From: Deltaproteobacteria bacterium
GTDB taxonomy: Bacteria > Desulfobacterota > SM23-61
NCBI GenBank assembly: GCA_029857975.1
Contig: JAOUFX010000082.1
Coordinates: 1 to 8,629 of the forward strand
DNA length: 8,629 nt
Reading direction: 5' to 3'
Below, piece after piece: positions 1-6,645 of the stretch; position 1 is the stretch's first letter; each line of letters opens with the position of its first letter. Below the pieces are notes generated by a model. It worked only from the letters and a program-made list of their open reading frames with translations. It ran no database searches and was not told the origin of the DNA. Made by a program: the position numbers and the translations under genes.

Positions 1-1737
1 CTCATCGATCTGGGCGGCTCTCTTTTCGCTGTAGGTTTTGCCGGCGGAAAAGGGTTCCGGAAGGAACATGGGTTGCCGCTCGCGTTCGTAGGTCACCAGG
101 CCCAGGCGATCGCTCATGCCGTATTCCGTGATCATGGAACGGGCGATGTCCGTGGCCCGCTGCAAGTCATTCTGGGCTCCGGTAGAAATCTCTCCGAAGA
201 CCAACTCTTCAGCTGCCCTGCCCCCCAAAAAAACAGCCAGCCGGTCCAGCAACTCCGAGCGGGTCATCAAATAGCGGTCCTCTGTAGGCAGTTGCTGAGT
301 ATATCCCAGGGCGGCGATCCCCCGGGGAATGATGGAGATCTTGTGCACCGGGTCGGCATACTGAACGGATTCCGCCACGAGGGCATGCCCGGACTCATGG
401 AAGGCGATGATCTCTTTTTCCTTTGGGTTCATCACCCGCTTCTTTTTTTCCAGCCCGCCCATGACCCGGTCAATAGCCTCATCGAAATCGGCCGGCCCCA
501 CTTTTTCCTTGCTTTTCCGGGCCGCCAGCAGCGCGGCCTCGTTGGCCAGATTGGCCAGGTCGGCCCCCACAAAGCCGGGGGTCCGGGCGGCGATCTGATG
601 CAGGTCCACTTCCGGAGAAAGCAGAACCTTTTTGGAATGGATTTTCAGGATGGCCTCCCGGCCGTTGATGTCCGGCCTGTCTACCAGGATCTGCCGGTCG
701 AACCGCCCCGGGCGCAACAGGGCCGGGTCCAGAATCTCCGGGCGGTTGGTGGCGCCCATGATGATGACCCCCTTATTGGTTTCGAACCCGTCCATCTCCA
801 CCAGAAGCTGGTTTAGAGTTTGTTCCCGCTCGTCGTTTCCTCCCATCACGTTGATGCCCCGGGCTTTCCCCAAGGCGTCCAGTTCATCAATAAAAATAAT
901 GCAGGGAGCGCTGGCCGTCGCTTGGGAGAAGAGATCGCGGACGCGGGCCGCGCCTACGCCAACGAACATCTCCACAAATTCGGACCCGCTGATACTGAAG
1001 AAGGGGACGTTAGCCTCCCCGGCCACGGCCTTGGCCAGAAGGGTTTTACCCGTTCCCGGCGCGCCGAGGAGGAGCACGCCCTTGGGAATCTTTCCCCCCA
1101 ATTTCTGGAATTTTTCCGGATTCTTCAAGAACTCCACCACTTCCTGAAGTTCATCTTTGGCTTCATCGATTCCGGCCACATCGGCAAAAGTAGTCTTGGT
1201 TCCATCCTGGGCAAAGAGCTTGGCCTTGCTTTTGCTGAAAGACATGACCCCCATCCCCGGTCCCATCTTTTTCATGGCAAACCGCCAGATCAAGAAAAAA
1301 AGCCCGATGGGGATGATCCAGGAAAGAAGGGTGCTCAAGAATTTACTCTCATAAAAGCCGGAATAGTTTACCTTCCGTTCATCCAGTTCCTTCACCAGGT
1401 TGGGGTCCTCCACCCGAACTGCGGTGAAAATTTGATCCTTTTTCTCCTCTTTTCCCTTTATTGTTCCGGTGATGTTTTCCGGGCGGATGGTCAAGCTGCT
1501 TACTTGTCCTTCGGCCAGGTATTGTTTGAACTTGCTGTAAGGGATCGTCTCCACTTTCGGGGAAAGAAAGTATTGTTGCCCCAGGGTAAATAAGAAGAAG
1601 ACGATCATGAAATACCAGATACTGAAGTGGGCCTTGGGGGGCAGCCCTTTCTCCTTTCTCTGGGGGGGCTGGAAACCAAAGAAGGAGCTGAGTTTATCTT
1701 TTAAATTTTCCCCTGGTTTTTTTTCATTGAATGGCAC
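1..1737 (-). CDS. ftsH: ATP-dependent zinc metalloprotease FtsH (C-terminus beyond window)
   Basis: Membrane-anchored AAA+ protease that unfolds and degrades membrane and short-lived cytosolic proteins. 579 residues are visible; the C-terminal part is cut by the window start. Two membrane segments lie near residues 40-56 and 135-151, with an exported domain between them. Walker A GAPGTGKT is at 225-232, Walker B IIFIDE ends in D284/E285, and the second region of homology holds ATNRP and GRFDR with arginine fingers R345 and R348. The zinc site is HESGH at 447-451, and the third ligand is D524 in GAQNDLQ. The pore motif MFVGVG is present. Start: the frame opens at TTG 1752 and has GTG at 1743 and 1737. 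I chose GTG 1737 because AGAGG sits five bases before it. The upstream gene has its own terminator 44 bases away, so ftsH probably uses a separate, unresolved promoter. All catalytic residues are intact. Confidence 0.97.
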   Translation of the reverse strand, partial: MPFNEKKPGENLKDKLSSFFGFQPPQRKEKGLPPKAHFSIWYFMIVFFLFTLGQQYFLSPKVETIPYSKFKQYLAEGQVSSLTIRPENITGTIKGKEEKKDQIFTAVRVEDPNLVKELDERKVNYSGFYESKFLSTLLSWIIPIGLFFLIWRFAMKKMGPGMGVMSFSKSKAKLFAQDGTKTTFADVAGIDEAKDELQEVVEFLKNPEKFQKLGGKIPKGVLLLGAPGTGKTLLAKAVAGEANVPFFSISGSEFVEMFVGVGAARVRDLFSQATASAPCIIFIDELDALGKARGINVMGGNDEREQTLNQLLVEMDGFETNKGVIIMGATNRPEILDPALLRPGRFDRQILVDRPDINGREAILKIHSKKVLLSPEVDLHQIAARTPGFVGADLANLANEAALLAARKSKEKVGPADFDEAIDRVMGGLEKKKRVMNPKEKEIIAFHESGHALVAESVQYADPVHKISIIPRGIAALGYTQQLPTEDRYLMTRSELLDRLAVFLGGRAAEELVFGEISTGAQNDLQRATDIARSMITEYGMSDRLGLVTYERERQPMFLPEPFSAGKTYSEKRAAQIDE

Positions 1738-1780
1738 ATCCACCTCTTTCAATCAAAATTACACCTCAACCGGAAGAACC

Positions 1781-1818
1781 AAAAAAGGCGACTCCCATAA
1801 AATAAATTATGAATCACC
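1781..1818 (-). terminator. Rho-independent terminator after the small membrane protein gene
   Basis: On the minus strand GGTGATT (1818-1812) pairs with AGTCGCC (1793-1787) including two G-U wobbles. An inner stem CATAA/TTATG has a six-base loop and a GG bulge. Six U residues follow (1786-1781). It lies 22 bases past the stop of the 1841-2191 gene and separates that transcript from ftsH. Confidence 0.72.
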
Positions 1819-1840
1819 TTTAACAGCTATATCAGTTAGC

Positions 1841-2191
1841 TCATTTACTGATAAGAACTTCAAGCCCCTTGGCGCATGCCTCGGCTACATACGAGCCAGC
1901 CTTTTCTTGCCCGGGCATTTTATCCCAGCCCCCTTTTCCAATGAATTCAGATCTCTTCCAGGAATCTATCTTCTCTAATTCTTTAAGTTTCTCTTCATTG
2001 TTCGGTTGCTTCATGAATTGGGCGACGCAGATCGCCGCCTGACTTGCCAAGACCGCCTCGTCGGTCATCTCTTTGGCAGTGCCCCCGGTTATCCAACCCC
2101 CCCACGCAAAGCCGATGATCATGGCGATGACCGCCCCAATAATAAGGCCCCAAACTCCAAACGTAACCTTCCCTTTAGTTTCTGGTTTCAT
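1841..2191 (-). CDS. Conserved small single-TM protein of unknown function
   Basis: 116-residue protein, function not known. Residues 11-36 form one hydrophobic, glycine-rich membrane helix ending in the WGGWITGG stretch. The soluble C-terminal part has spaced conserved-looking elements: AICVAQF (53-59), KIDSW (74-78), GKGGWDKMPG (85-94) and VAEACAKGL (102-110). From memory, the same pattern (membrane helix, ICV, IDSW, GGW-x-MPG, ACA) occurs in uncharacterised proteobacterial proteins. C55 and C106 could form a disulfide if this part is periplasmic; this is inference. The start is well supported by GGAGG five bases before ATG 2191. The gene has its own terminator at 1781-1818, so it looks monocistronic, and a nested palindrome at 2235-2261 lies in its upstream region. 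No enzymatic motif is visible. Confidence 0.82.
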   Translation of the reverse strand: MKPETKGKVTFGVWGLIIGAVIAMIIGFAWGGWITGGTAKEMTDEAVLASQAAICVAQFMKQPNNEEKLKELEKIDSWKRSEFIGKGGWDKMPGQEKAGSYVAEACAKGLEVLISK

Positions 2192-2234
2192 TGATACCTC
2201 CCTAAGTTATGGTGATATTTTTAATTTAATTGGA

Positions 2235-2261
2235 CAATTGCCTATGGCCATACGACAATTG
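2235..2261. promoter_or_regulatory. Nested palindrome, possible operator
   Basis: Two copies of the palindrome CAATTG (2235-2240 and 2256-2261) flank a perfect 10-bp palindrome TATGGCCATA (2243-2252). The whole sits 44-70 bases upstream of the ATG of the small membrane protein gene. The symmetry and position fit a repressor or activator site. No regulator in the window can be assigned to it, and no convincing -35/-10 pair was found to anchor it. Confidence 0.3.
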
Positions 2262-2299
2262 AAAACTTGCCAGAATAATCCGTAGTATAAATATCTAAT

Positions 2300-2337
2300 A
2301 AGCCCCCAAAAAGATTTATTTTCCTCTTTGGAGGCTT
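2300..2337 (-). terminator. Probable terminator downstream of the lipoprotein gene
   Basis: On the minus strand AAGCCTCCAAA (2337-2327) pairs over 11 positions with TTTGGGGGCTT (2310-2300), with one G-U wobble. The loop is 16 bases. The tail ATTAGATATTT is only moderately U-rich. On the plus strand the wobble becomes a C-A mismatch, which favours minus-strand function. It lies about 120 bases past the lipoprotein stop. Confidence 0.45.
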
Positions 2338-2457
2338 ACTATGGCACCTTTAGCAAATTCCTTTTCATAAATTCCTCCAAAAGATTTGGGGTTAGGGAAC
2401 TTCGTTCGAATAAGGCGGAGCCCAAATGACCCTGCCTTTGATACCCCCCATAACGGA

Positions 2458-2988
2458 CTATTCAATTTTTTCAGGGAAAACAATAGTCTCTCGGTTAAGA
2501 GGGGACGGGATGTAGACCAGGCTGATTTCTATCTTTCCTAATGCCTTTTCCTTGATAGCGTTCCTTGGGATTGTGACATCCAAAGTCCCTTCGGTAGTTT
2601 GCTCAGGCTTAATAGTCCTCAAGAACATAGAAGCTGTCGCAATTTTGTCTCCAGATTTAAAAAGGATTGGCTTCCCAGCTTGGTCCAAGTATTCAACGGT
2701 GACCCCTTGGATATCCAGCATACCTTTCGATTTGTTGGCTATTACGATGTGACCCGTGAGCTTCGGGGTTTCGACGATCTCTTTAGAAGTTGTATCAACG
2801 GTCATGGAAACCTTGAGATCGCTAATCTCCACAGCAAAATTCTTGCTCGTCACCTCAGCCTTTGGTGGAACCAAATTTTTTTCGACCCGCTCTTGTTTGG
2901 GAGCCTCAACCTTCTTATCCATATTACAACCCAAAAACCCTACGGCCAAACTTAAAGCTAAGAATGCGAAGATCTTTGTGAAACGCAT
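2458..2988 (-). CDS. Predicted lipoprotein of unknown function
   Basis: 176 residues. The N-terminus is a lipoprotein signal: basic MRFTK, a hydrophobic core to residue 20, then FLGC with the lipidated cysteine at C21. Asparagine follows at +2, so there is no Asp inner-membrane retention signal and outer-membrane placement is possible. A charged, proline-containing linker (about 22-45) leads to a beta-rich domain (about 50-176) with alternating hydrophobic strands such as HIVIANKSKG, VTVEYLD and IEISLVYIPS. This resembles the immunoglobulin-like or FxLYD-type folds of many bacterial lipoproteins, a resemblance of pattern only. The ribosome site is weak (AAAGGA about ten bases before ATG 2988). 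A hairpin at 2300-2337 probably ends the transcript. Function and partner are unknown. Confidence 0.8.
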   Translation of the reverse strand: MRFTKIFAFLALSLAVGFLGCNMDKKVEAPKQERVEKNLVPPKAEVTSKNFAVEISDLKVSMTVDTTSKEIVETPKLTGHIVIANKSKGMLDIQGVTVEYLDQAGKPILFKSGDKIATASMFLRTIKPEQTTEGTLDVTIPRNAIKEKALGKIEISLVYIPSPLNRETIVFPEKIE

Positions 2989-3169
2989 ATAATTTTTTCC
3001 TTTCTTGAGTTATTAAAAATATTTAACCTTTGGAACTAGCATCATTTTTAGCGATTGTAAGAACAATAGTCATATGTGGCGATCTCCCCCTTTCTTTCAT
3101 CAAAATCATGTTCGGCTCCTTTCTGACGACAGAAGGCGTCCATCCATTTCAATAAAAAAAATTTATCCA

Positions 3170-3475
3170 TTAAATTTTCTTCATTCCTGCCGGATGGAAA
3201 ACCGTGTGGAACATCATTCCATAGGGCTCTTGGAGAAGATTCATCGCCCCCCGAAGTACTCTAAAACGATCCGACTTCAGGTGGCTTTTAAGGTTCTCCT
3301 GGGTATCCCATTCTTCAAGAAGAGAGAGTTCATTTTCATCCTCCATACTCTGGCAAAAATCGCAGCGCCGGCATCCCTTCTCCGTCCTTATGGAGCCGAT
3401 CAGGGAAGTGATCGTCTGGGACAGCTCCTTGCGCTTCTCAGAAAAAACCTTCATTCGTATGATGACTAGGACCAT
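3170..3475 (-). CDS. ABM-domain protein, putative quinol monooxygenase-like
   Basis: 101 residues, the usual size for a single antibiotic-biosynthesis-monooxygenase (ABM, YgiN-like) domain. These are dimeric ferredoxin-fold proteins that include cofactor-free quinone-forming oxygenases. The pattern is strand VLVIIRMKV (2-10), a helix, EKGCRRCDFCQSMED (32-46), LLEEWDTQENLKSHLKSDRF (52-71, with the typical EEW and H66), then a final strand MMFHTV. Three cysteines spaced CxxCxxC (35, 38, 41) are a local peculiarity. M1 at 3475 is preferred over M8 because the first beta strand needs residues 2-7, although no clear ribosome site precedes either. The gene follows the sigma-54 activator gene on the same strand. 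A -24/-12 promoter sits only 13 bases before its ATG, so it is the likely target of that activator. The substrate is unknown. Confidence 0.85.
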   Translation of the reverse strand: MVLVIIRMKVFSEKRKELSQTITSLIGSIRTEKGCRRCDFCQSMEDENELSLLEEWDTQENLKSHLKSDRFRVLRGAMNLLQEPYGMMFHTVFHPAGMKKI

Positions 3476-3487
3476 GCAAATCTTATC

Positions 3488-3504
3488 TGCAAAGGGTCTG
3501 CCAA
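3488..3504 (-). promoter_or_regulatory. Sigma-54 (-24/-12) promoter of the ABM gene
   Basis: Minus-strand TTGGCAGACCCTTTGCA matches the sigma-54 consensus TTGGCACG-N4-TTGCA. The GG and GC doublets are both present and exactly 10 bases apart, the invariant spacing. Transcription would begin about 12 bases after the GC, near 3477, against an ATG at 3475. The sigma-54 activator gene is immediately upstream on the same strand, and its probable enhancer sites lie about 100 bp away. Confidence 0.75.
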
Positions 3505-3601
3505 CAACCGGGGAAAGGCAGGAGTTTGGAATTATCCTTTAATAATGATGGATTAGATTAATAGGAGAGATCCGCAGAGAAGGCTTAAACGATTTGTTAG
3601 A

Positions 3602-3635
3602 CCTCCATATTTGGTGGAACCTCCATATATTGAGG
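3602..3635. promoter_or_regulatory. Tandem dyads, probable upstream activator sites
   Basis: Plus strand CCTCCATATATTGAGG (3620-3635) equals its own reverse complement at 14 of 16 positions. CCTCCATATTTGGTGG (3602-3617) does so at 12 of 16. The two share CCTCCATAT and are 18 bp apart centre to centre, so they lie on nearly the same helix face. They are roughly 100-130 bp upstream of the -24 element, the normal place for enhancer sites of sigma-54 activators. An AT-rich tract around 3536-3575 between them and the promoter could help DNA bend. Binding by the adjacent activator is inference. Confidence 0.6.
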
Positions 3636-3660
3636 GAACCTTTGAGGGGAGCCAGGCTGC

Positions 3661-5658
3661 TTAATCTGACTTTTTGATCTCCGGCCGGAGTATCCCGAGC
3701 TTGTGCATCCTCGCTCTCAGGGTACTCGGGTGGAGGCTCAGGATCGCTGCGGCCCCGTCCTTTCCCTCGATGCGCCATCGGGTTTCCGAAAGGGTTTTAA
3801 GGATTTGGTTTCGCTCCATCTCTTCCATGGTTCTCACGGTGGATGACAAGGGGAGGGATGAAATCTCCAGTTTATCTGCCAGTTGTAAGACCGGCCCGGG
3901 GCAGAGGATCACGGCCCGTTCAAGGACACTTTCCAACTCCCGGACGTTCCCGGGCCACGGGTAATCCTGCAGGGCCTTCATCGTCTCCTTCTGGATTGAC
4001 GTGATCTGTTTCCCCAATTTCCTGGCATATCGCTCTATGAAGGCCTGGACCAACAAAGGGATGTCTTCTTTCCGCTGCCGTAATGGAGGTACGGTGATGG
4101 GGAAGACGTTAAGCCGATAGTAAAGGTCCTGCCGAAACCGGCCCCTGCGCACCTCTTCCTCAAGGTTTCGATTTGTGGTAGCCACGATCCGGGTATCGAC
4201 CTTGATGGTGTGGGATGAGCCCAGGCGCTCAAACTCGTTATGCTGGATCGCCCGGAGCAGCTTGGCCTGCACCTCCAGCGGCAGTTCCCCGATCTCGTCC
4301 AGACAAAGGGTGGAGCCGTTGGCGACCTCGAACCGGCCTACCTGCCGGGTATCGGCCCCGGTAAATGCCCCCTTCTCCCGGCCGAACAACTCGCTCTCTA
4401 TTAAATTGACCGGCAGGGCGGCACAGTTGACGCTGATCAGCGGCCGATCCTTGCGAGGGCTCAGGTTGTGGATGGCGGCGGCGATCAGCTCCTTTCCCGT
4501 ACCGGTCTCGCCGAGGATGAGAACCGTTGTGTTCGTAGGAGCAACCTGCTCGGCTCGATAGAGAACATACTTGAGACCATCACTTTGCCCGAGAATATGG
4601 TCGAATTGATGTTTCATTTTGATCTCTTGACGGAAGTAAATGTTCTCGGCCTCGAGTTGGTCTTTCATTGTTTTGATTTCAGAAAGAGCCGTCCGAAGTT
4701 CGACCGTCCGCTCCTCCACCCGTCTTTCCAGTTCGTTGTGGGCCTGTTGTAAAGCCTCGGCTATAAGTTTCCGTTCGGTGATATCGCGGATGTTACACTG
4801 AATCACTTTATGATGATTGACCAGATAGACATTACTGACAAATTCCACGGCAATAGGCCGACCCTCTTTCGTCTCCAGCGGTAAGTCATCGTAGCGGACG
4901 TATCCTTTGTTCTGCAATTCCCAAAAGGCGGCTTGCGATGCTTCCATATCTTTAAAGGCACCAATTTCCCAGAGTTTCTTCCCTAAAAATTCCTCATGTG
5001 AATAACCCAGCATTTCTATCAGGAATGGGTTCACATCCGATATTTGTCCTGTCTCGGCATCGAGGATTAATATTCCATCCTGGGCTGACTCAAAGAGGCG
5101 CCGATAACGAGTTTCAGAAATCTTCAGCGCCTCCTCCGACCGCTTGTGGTCGGTGATGTCCTCAAGAGCGAGGAGTATCATATCCGTGCCTTGACCCTCC
5201 CGATAGATCCGGCGGGCATTGAGAAGCATTCTTCTCCGCCCGATCACCGGGAACTCATGCTCGACCTCGAAATCATTGAAATGGGCATTTTGGGGAATAA
5301 TTTCCTCCAACAACTCTTGTAAAGATGGAATGTCCCAAGCATGGTCGCATAGGCTGTAGACAAATCGTCCCTCTGTCTCTTCCGGCTTCACCTGGAACGC
5401 CCCATAGAAGGAATGATTCGCGGTGATTACTCTTAGGTCGGGGGTAAGCACGATGAGAGGTTCACGTATCGTTTCCACGATGCTCTCAGCATATTTTTGA
5501 ACTCTCTCAAAGGTTTCCTCTGCTCGCTTACGCCCGGCGATCTTAGCCTGCACTATTTCGTCAGCCTCCTGTAAGCGCCGCTCCGTGGCATCAAGCCTCG
5601 TCCGAAGCTCTTCCATCTCAAGGAGAAGTTGTTGCTTTGTTTGGGCCTTCCCTTTCAT
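3661..5658 (-). CDS. PAS-PAS sigma-54 dependent transcriptional activator (Fis family)
   Basis: 665-residue enhancer-binding protein that remodels sigma-54 RNA polymerase using ATP. Order of domains: N-terminal coiled coil (about 8-50); PAS 1 (about 54-170, ending [14 protein letters not shown]); PAS 2 (about 180-296, ending IRDITERK); coiled-coil linker (about 297-347); AAA+ domain; Fis-type helix-turn-helix (about 631-655). The AAA+ core is complete, with GETGTGKE Walker A at 383-390, the sigma-54-contacting GAFTGA loop at 430-435, LDEIGE Walker B at 453-458, and [12 protein letters not shown] carrying arginine-finger candidates at 505-515. There is no receiver domain, so it is probably a one-component sensor. 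No heme or flavin ligand can be assigned to the PAS domains by eye. GAGGGAG lies five bases before ATG 5658. A sigma-70 promoter is at 5718-5745. The likely target is the ABM gene downstream. Confidence 0.95.
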   Translation of the reverse strand: MKGKAQTKQQLLLEMEELRTRLDATERRLQEADEIVQAKIAGRKRAEETFERVQKYAESIVETIREPLIVLTPDLRVITANHSFYGAFQVKPEETEGRFVYSLCDHAWDIPSLQELLEEIIPQNAHFNDFEVEHEFPVIGRRRMLLNARRIYREGQGTDMILLALEDITDHKRSEEALKISETRYRRLFESAQDGILILDAETGQISDVNPFLIEMLGYSHEEFLGKKLWEIGAFKDMEASQAAFWELQNKGYVRYDDLPLETKEGRPIAVEFVSNVYLVNHHKVIQCNIRDITERKLIAEALQQAHNELERRVEERTVELRTALSEIKTMKDQLEAENIYFRQEIKMKHQFDHILGQSDGLKYVLYRAEQVAPTNTTVLILGETGTGKELIAAAIHNLSPRKDRPLISVNCAALPVNLIESELFGREKGAFTGADTRQVGRFEVANGSTLCLDEIGELPLEVQAKLLRAIQHNEFERLGSSHTIKVDTRIVATTNRNLEEEVRRGRFRQDLYYRLNVFPITVPPLRQRKEDIPLLVQAFIERYARKLGKQITSIQKETMKALQDYPWPGNVRELESVLERAVILCPGPVLQLADKLEISSLPLSSTVRTMEEMERNQILKTLSETRWRIEGKDGAAAILSLHPSTLRARMHKLGILRPEIKKSD

Positions 5659-5717
5659 AACCTCTCCCTCTCGGATCGTTTTCAGGTCTTTAAGGTCCAG
5701 ATTACAAGCTCATTGAT

Positions 5718-5745
5718 ATTATACAGAATTAGAAAAAGAATGCAA
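5718..5745 (-). promoter_or_regulatory. Sigma-70-type promoter of the sigma-54 activator gene
   Basis: Minus strand TTGCAT (5745-5740), a 16-base spacer, then a perfect TATAAT (5723-5718). The predicted start near 5711 leaves a leader of about 50 bases before ATG 5658. This suggests ordinary housekeeping expression of the activator, with control at the level of signal sensing. Confidence 0.62.
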
Positions 5746-5787
5746 ATTTGAAAGGAATTGTGAGGTTCTTGCAAATGTCCCTTAATC

Positions 5788-5805
5788 CGTCATTCCGGAA
5801 TGACG
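5788..5805. repeat. Perfect 18-bp palindrome at the end of the helicase remnant
   Basis: CGTCATTCCGGAATGACG is identical to its reverse complement. It supplies the stop codon (5790-5792) that ends the helicase fragment, after residues VIPE. Palindromes rich in GTCATTCC occur as dispersed repeats in many proteobacterial genomes (recalled, not searched). It may mark a recombination or deletion edge. There is no U-run, so it is not a good terminator. Confidence 0.6.
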
Positions 5806-6080
5806 AGCGGGGTTTTGAGATGCTGGGCGACCGGGTAGAGCGCGTGCGCGACCGTGCTGGCCGGCGCGGCGAAATTGACCTGCACCGTGACCGGGGTGTG
5901 CAAAATTTCGTGGGCGAGCCGCCGGATATCATCGGGCATGGTCGCCCCGAAGAGCAGGGTCTGCCGCTGGGCCGGAACGTGCCTGATAATCTTCCGAATA
6001 TCAGGCAGAAAGCCCATATCAAACATCCGGTCCGCCTCGTCCAATACGAGCACTTCCAGGAAGGAGCCTTTCCCGGCTAC
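5790..6080 (-). pseudogene. rhlE: Internal fragment of RhlE-type DEAD-box RNA helicase
   Basis: About 95 codons resembling the middle of RhlE, an ATP-dependent RNA helicase of roughly 400 or more residues. The fragment opens at LEVLVLDEADRMFDMGF (motif II, DEAD), continues through RQTLLFGATMP (motif III region) and ends at YPVAQHLKTPLVIPE, just before the second RecA domain. The Q motif, Walker A, motifs Ia and Ib, and the whole C-terminal RecA domain with motifs IV-VI are missing. Motif III reads GAT instead of SAT. It cannot be an active helicase. The segment begins right after the csp stop, in the same frame; a GTG at 6053 is the first possible start but has no ribosome site. The DNA is visibly more GC-rich than csp. 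It is probably a deletion remnant of a csp-rhlE pair. An assembly join is the alternative. Confidence 0.8.
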
Positions 6081-6281
6081 TTACAGTTTGACAACATTGA
6101 TCGCCCTGGGGCCTTTTGGGCTCGTTTCAGTATCAAAGCTGACCTTGTCACCTTCGGCAAGGCTCTTAAAACCATCGCCTTGGATGGACGTATGGTGGAC
6201 AAAAGCTTCACTTCCGTCGTCATTGGCAATAAAGCCAAATCCTTTGCTGCCGTTAAACCATTTTACAGTTCCTTGGGCCAT
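6081..6281 (-). CDS. csp: Cold-shock domain protein (CspA family)
   Basis: 66-residue single cold-shock domain, the full family length. It is an OB-fold protein that binds single-stranded RNA and DNA and melts RNA structure. It opens with [10 protein letters not shown], contains RNP1 KGFGFI at 13-18 and an RNP2-like AFVHHTSI at 26-33, and ends in the standard PRAINVVKL. The start is ATG 6281: AAGGAG lies nine bases upstream. The earlier in-frame ATG at 6302 would put this ribosome site inside the coding region, so it is rejected. RNP2 has HH where many homologues have HF or HY. The gene is followed without a gap by the helicase remnant, in the same frame after TAA. A terminator at 6329-6365 isolates it from the upstream gene. 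Confidence 0.95.
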   Translation of the reverse strand: MAQGTVKWFNGSKGFGFIANDDGSEAFVHHTSIQGDGFKSLAEGDKVSFDTETSPKGPRAINVVKL

Positions 6282-6302
6282 TTCTTTTATCTCCTTATTC
6301 AT

Positions 6303-6330
6303 AATATAAAATCTCAGAAGGTCTCACCAA
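6303..6330 (-). promoter_or_regulatory. Possible sigma-70 promoter of csp
   Basis: Minus strand TTGGTG (6330-6325), 16-base spacer, TATATT (6308-6303). It starts exactly at the U-run of the upstream terminator. The predicted leader is only about 15 bases, which leaves no room for the long structured leader of classical cold-inducible cspA. The -35 match is weak. Confidence 0.35.
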
Positions 6331-6365
6331 AAAAAAGGCCACAAAGTCAAAAGTCTTTGTGGCCT
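6329..6365 (-). terminator. Strong Rho-independent terminator
   Basis: Minus strand AGGCCACAAAG (6365-6355), 8-base loop, CTTTGTGGCCT (6346-6336): a perfect 11-bp stem. The 3' end runs straight into eight T residues (6336-6329). It ends the 6397-6645 transcript 31 bases after its stop and insulates csp. Confidence 0.87.
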
Positions 6366-6396
6366 CTGTAATCGCAAAAACTTCTAAAATCCTTGG

Positions 6397-6645
6397 TTAA
6401 GAATAGCATGTTTTCGATACTTTCGTCAAGGAAAAAAATACTTCTTCCCCGTTTCTGCCCACGGCTACCAATGCCTTTTTACACTTACAACAAACAACGT
6501 TGCCCTTTGCAAAAGGTTTTTTTCTATTATATACTTTTTTAATCCAATCTTTTGAATCTGGATGTTTATGGAAACAATCCGGACAATAGAAGTCAGACCC
6601 TTGGAAATTAAAGACCTCATATAATACGATTTCATCTCTTGGCAT
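6397..6645 (-). CDS. Small protein with zinc-ribbon-like cysteines, unknown function
   Basis: 82 residues, family not recognised. Two CxxC knuckles, CPDC at 21-24 and CCKC at 52-55 (C52 and C55 as likely ligands), are 27 residues apart. This fits one treble-clef or zinc-ribbon site. Between them is a basic stretch with HKHPD, KKVYNRKK and KG. The N-terminus carries an acidic strand (MPRDEIVLYEVFNFQG) and the C-terminus a strand pair (ALVAVGRNGEEVFFSL). A role in nucleic-acid or protein binding is possible but is inference. GGGGAG lies eight bases before ATG 6645, so the start is well supported. The gene is monocistronic, ended by the terminator at 6329-6365. No membrane segment or signal peptide is visible. 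Confidence 0.78.
   Translation of the reverse strand: MPRDEIVLYEVFNFQGSDFYCPDCFHKHPDSKDWIKKVYNRKKPFAKGNVVCCKCKKALVAVGRNGEEVFFSLTKVSKTCYS

Noticed and set aside
73..1593. Long plus-strand reading frames opposite ftsH
   Set aside because: The minus strand carries complete FtsH motifs in one frame; the plus-strand frames show no family pattern and are GC-rich shadows.
2341..2357. Sigma-54-like TGGCAC...GC on the plus strand
   Set aside because: TGGCACCTTTAGCAAA has only 8 bases between GG and GC instead of the required 10, and no gene follows on that strand.
2303..2390. Recurring CCCCAAAAAGATTT-like strings (about 2303, 2375 and 6656)
   Set aside because: They are short, low-complexity, not equally placed relative to genes, and have no shared flanks, so chance is the simplest reading.
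3539..3778. Minus-strand frame overlapping the end of the sigma-54 activator
   Set aside because: It is an out-of-frame shadow over the helix-turn-helix coding region and the dyad sites.
6282..6302. Longer csp start at ATG 6302
   Set aside because: The added codons contain the AAGGAG ribosome site for ATG 6281, and the family starts at MAQGTVKWF.
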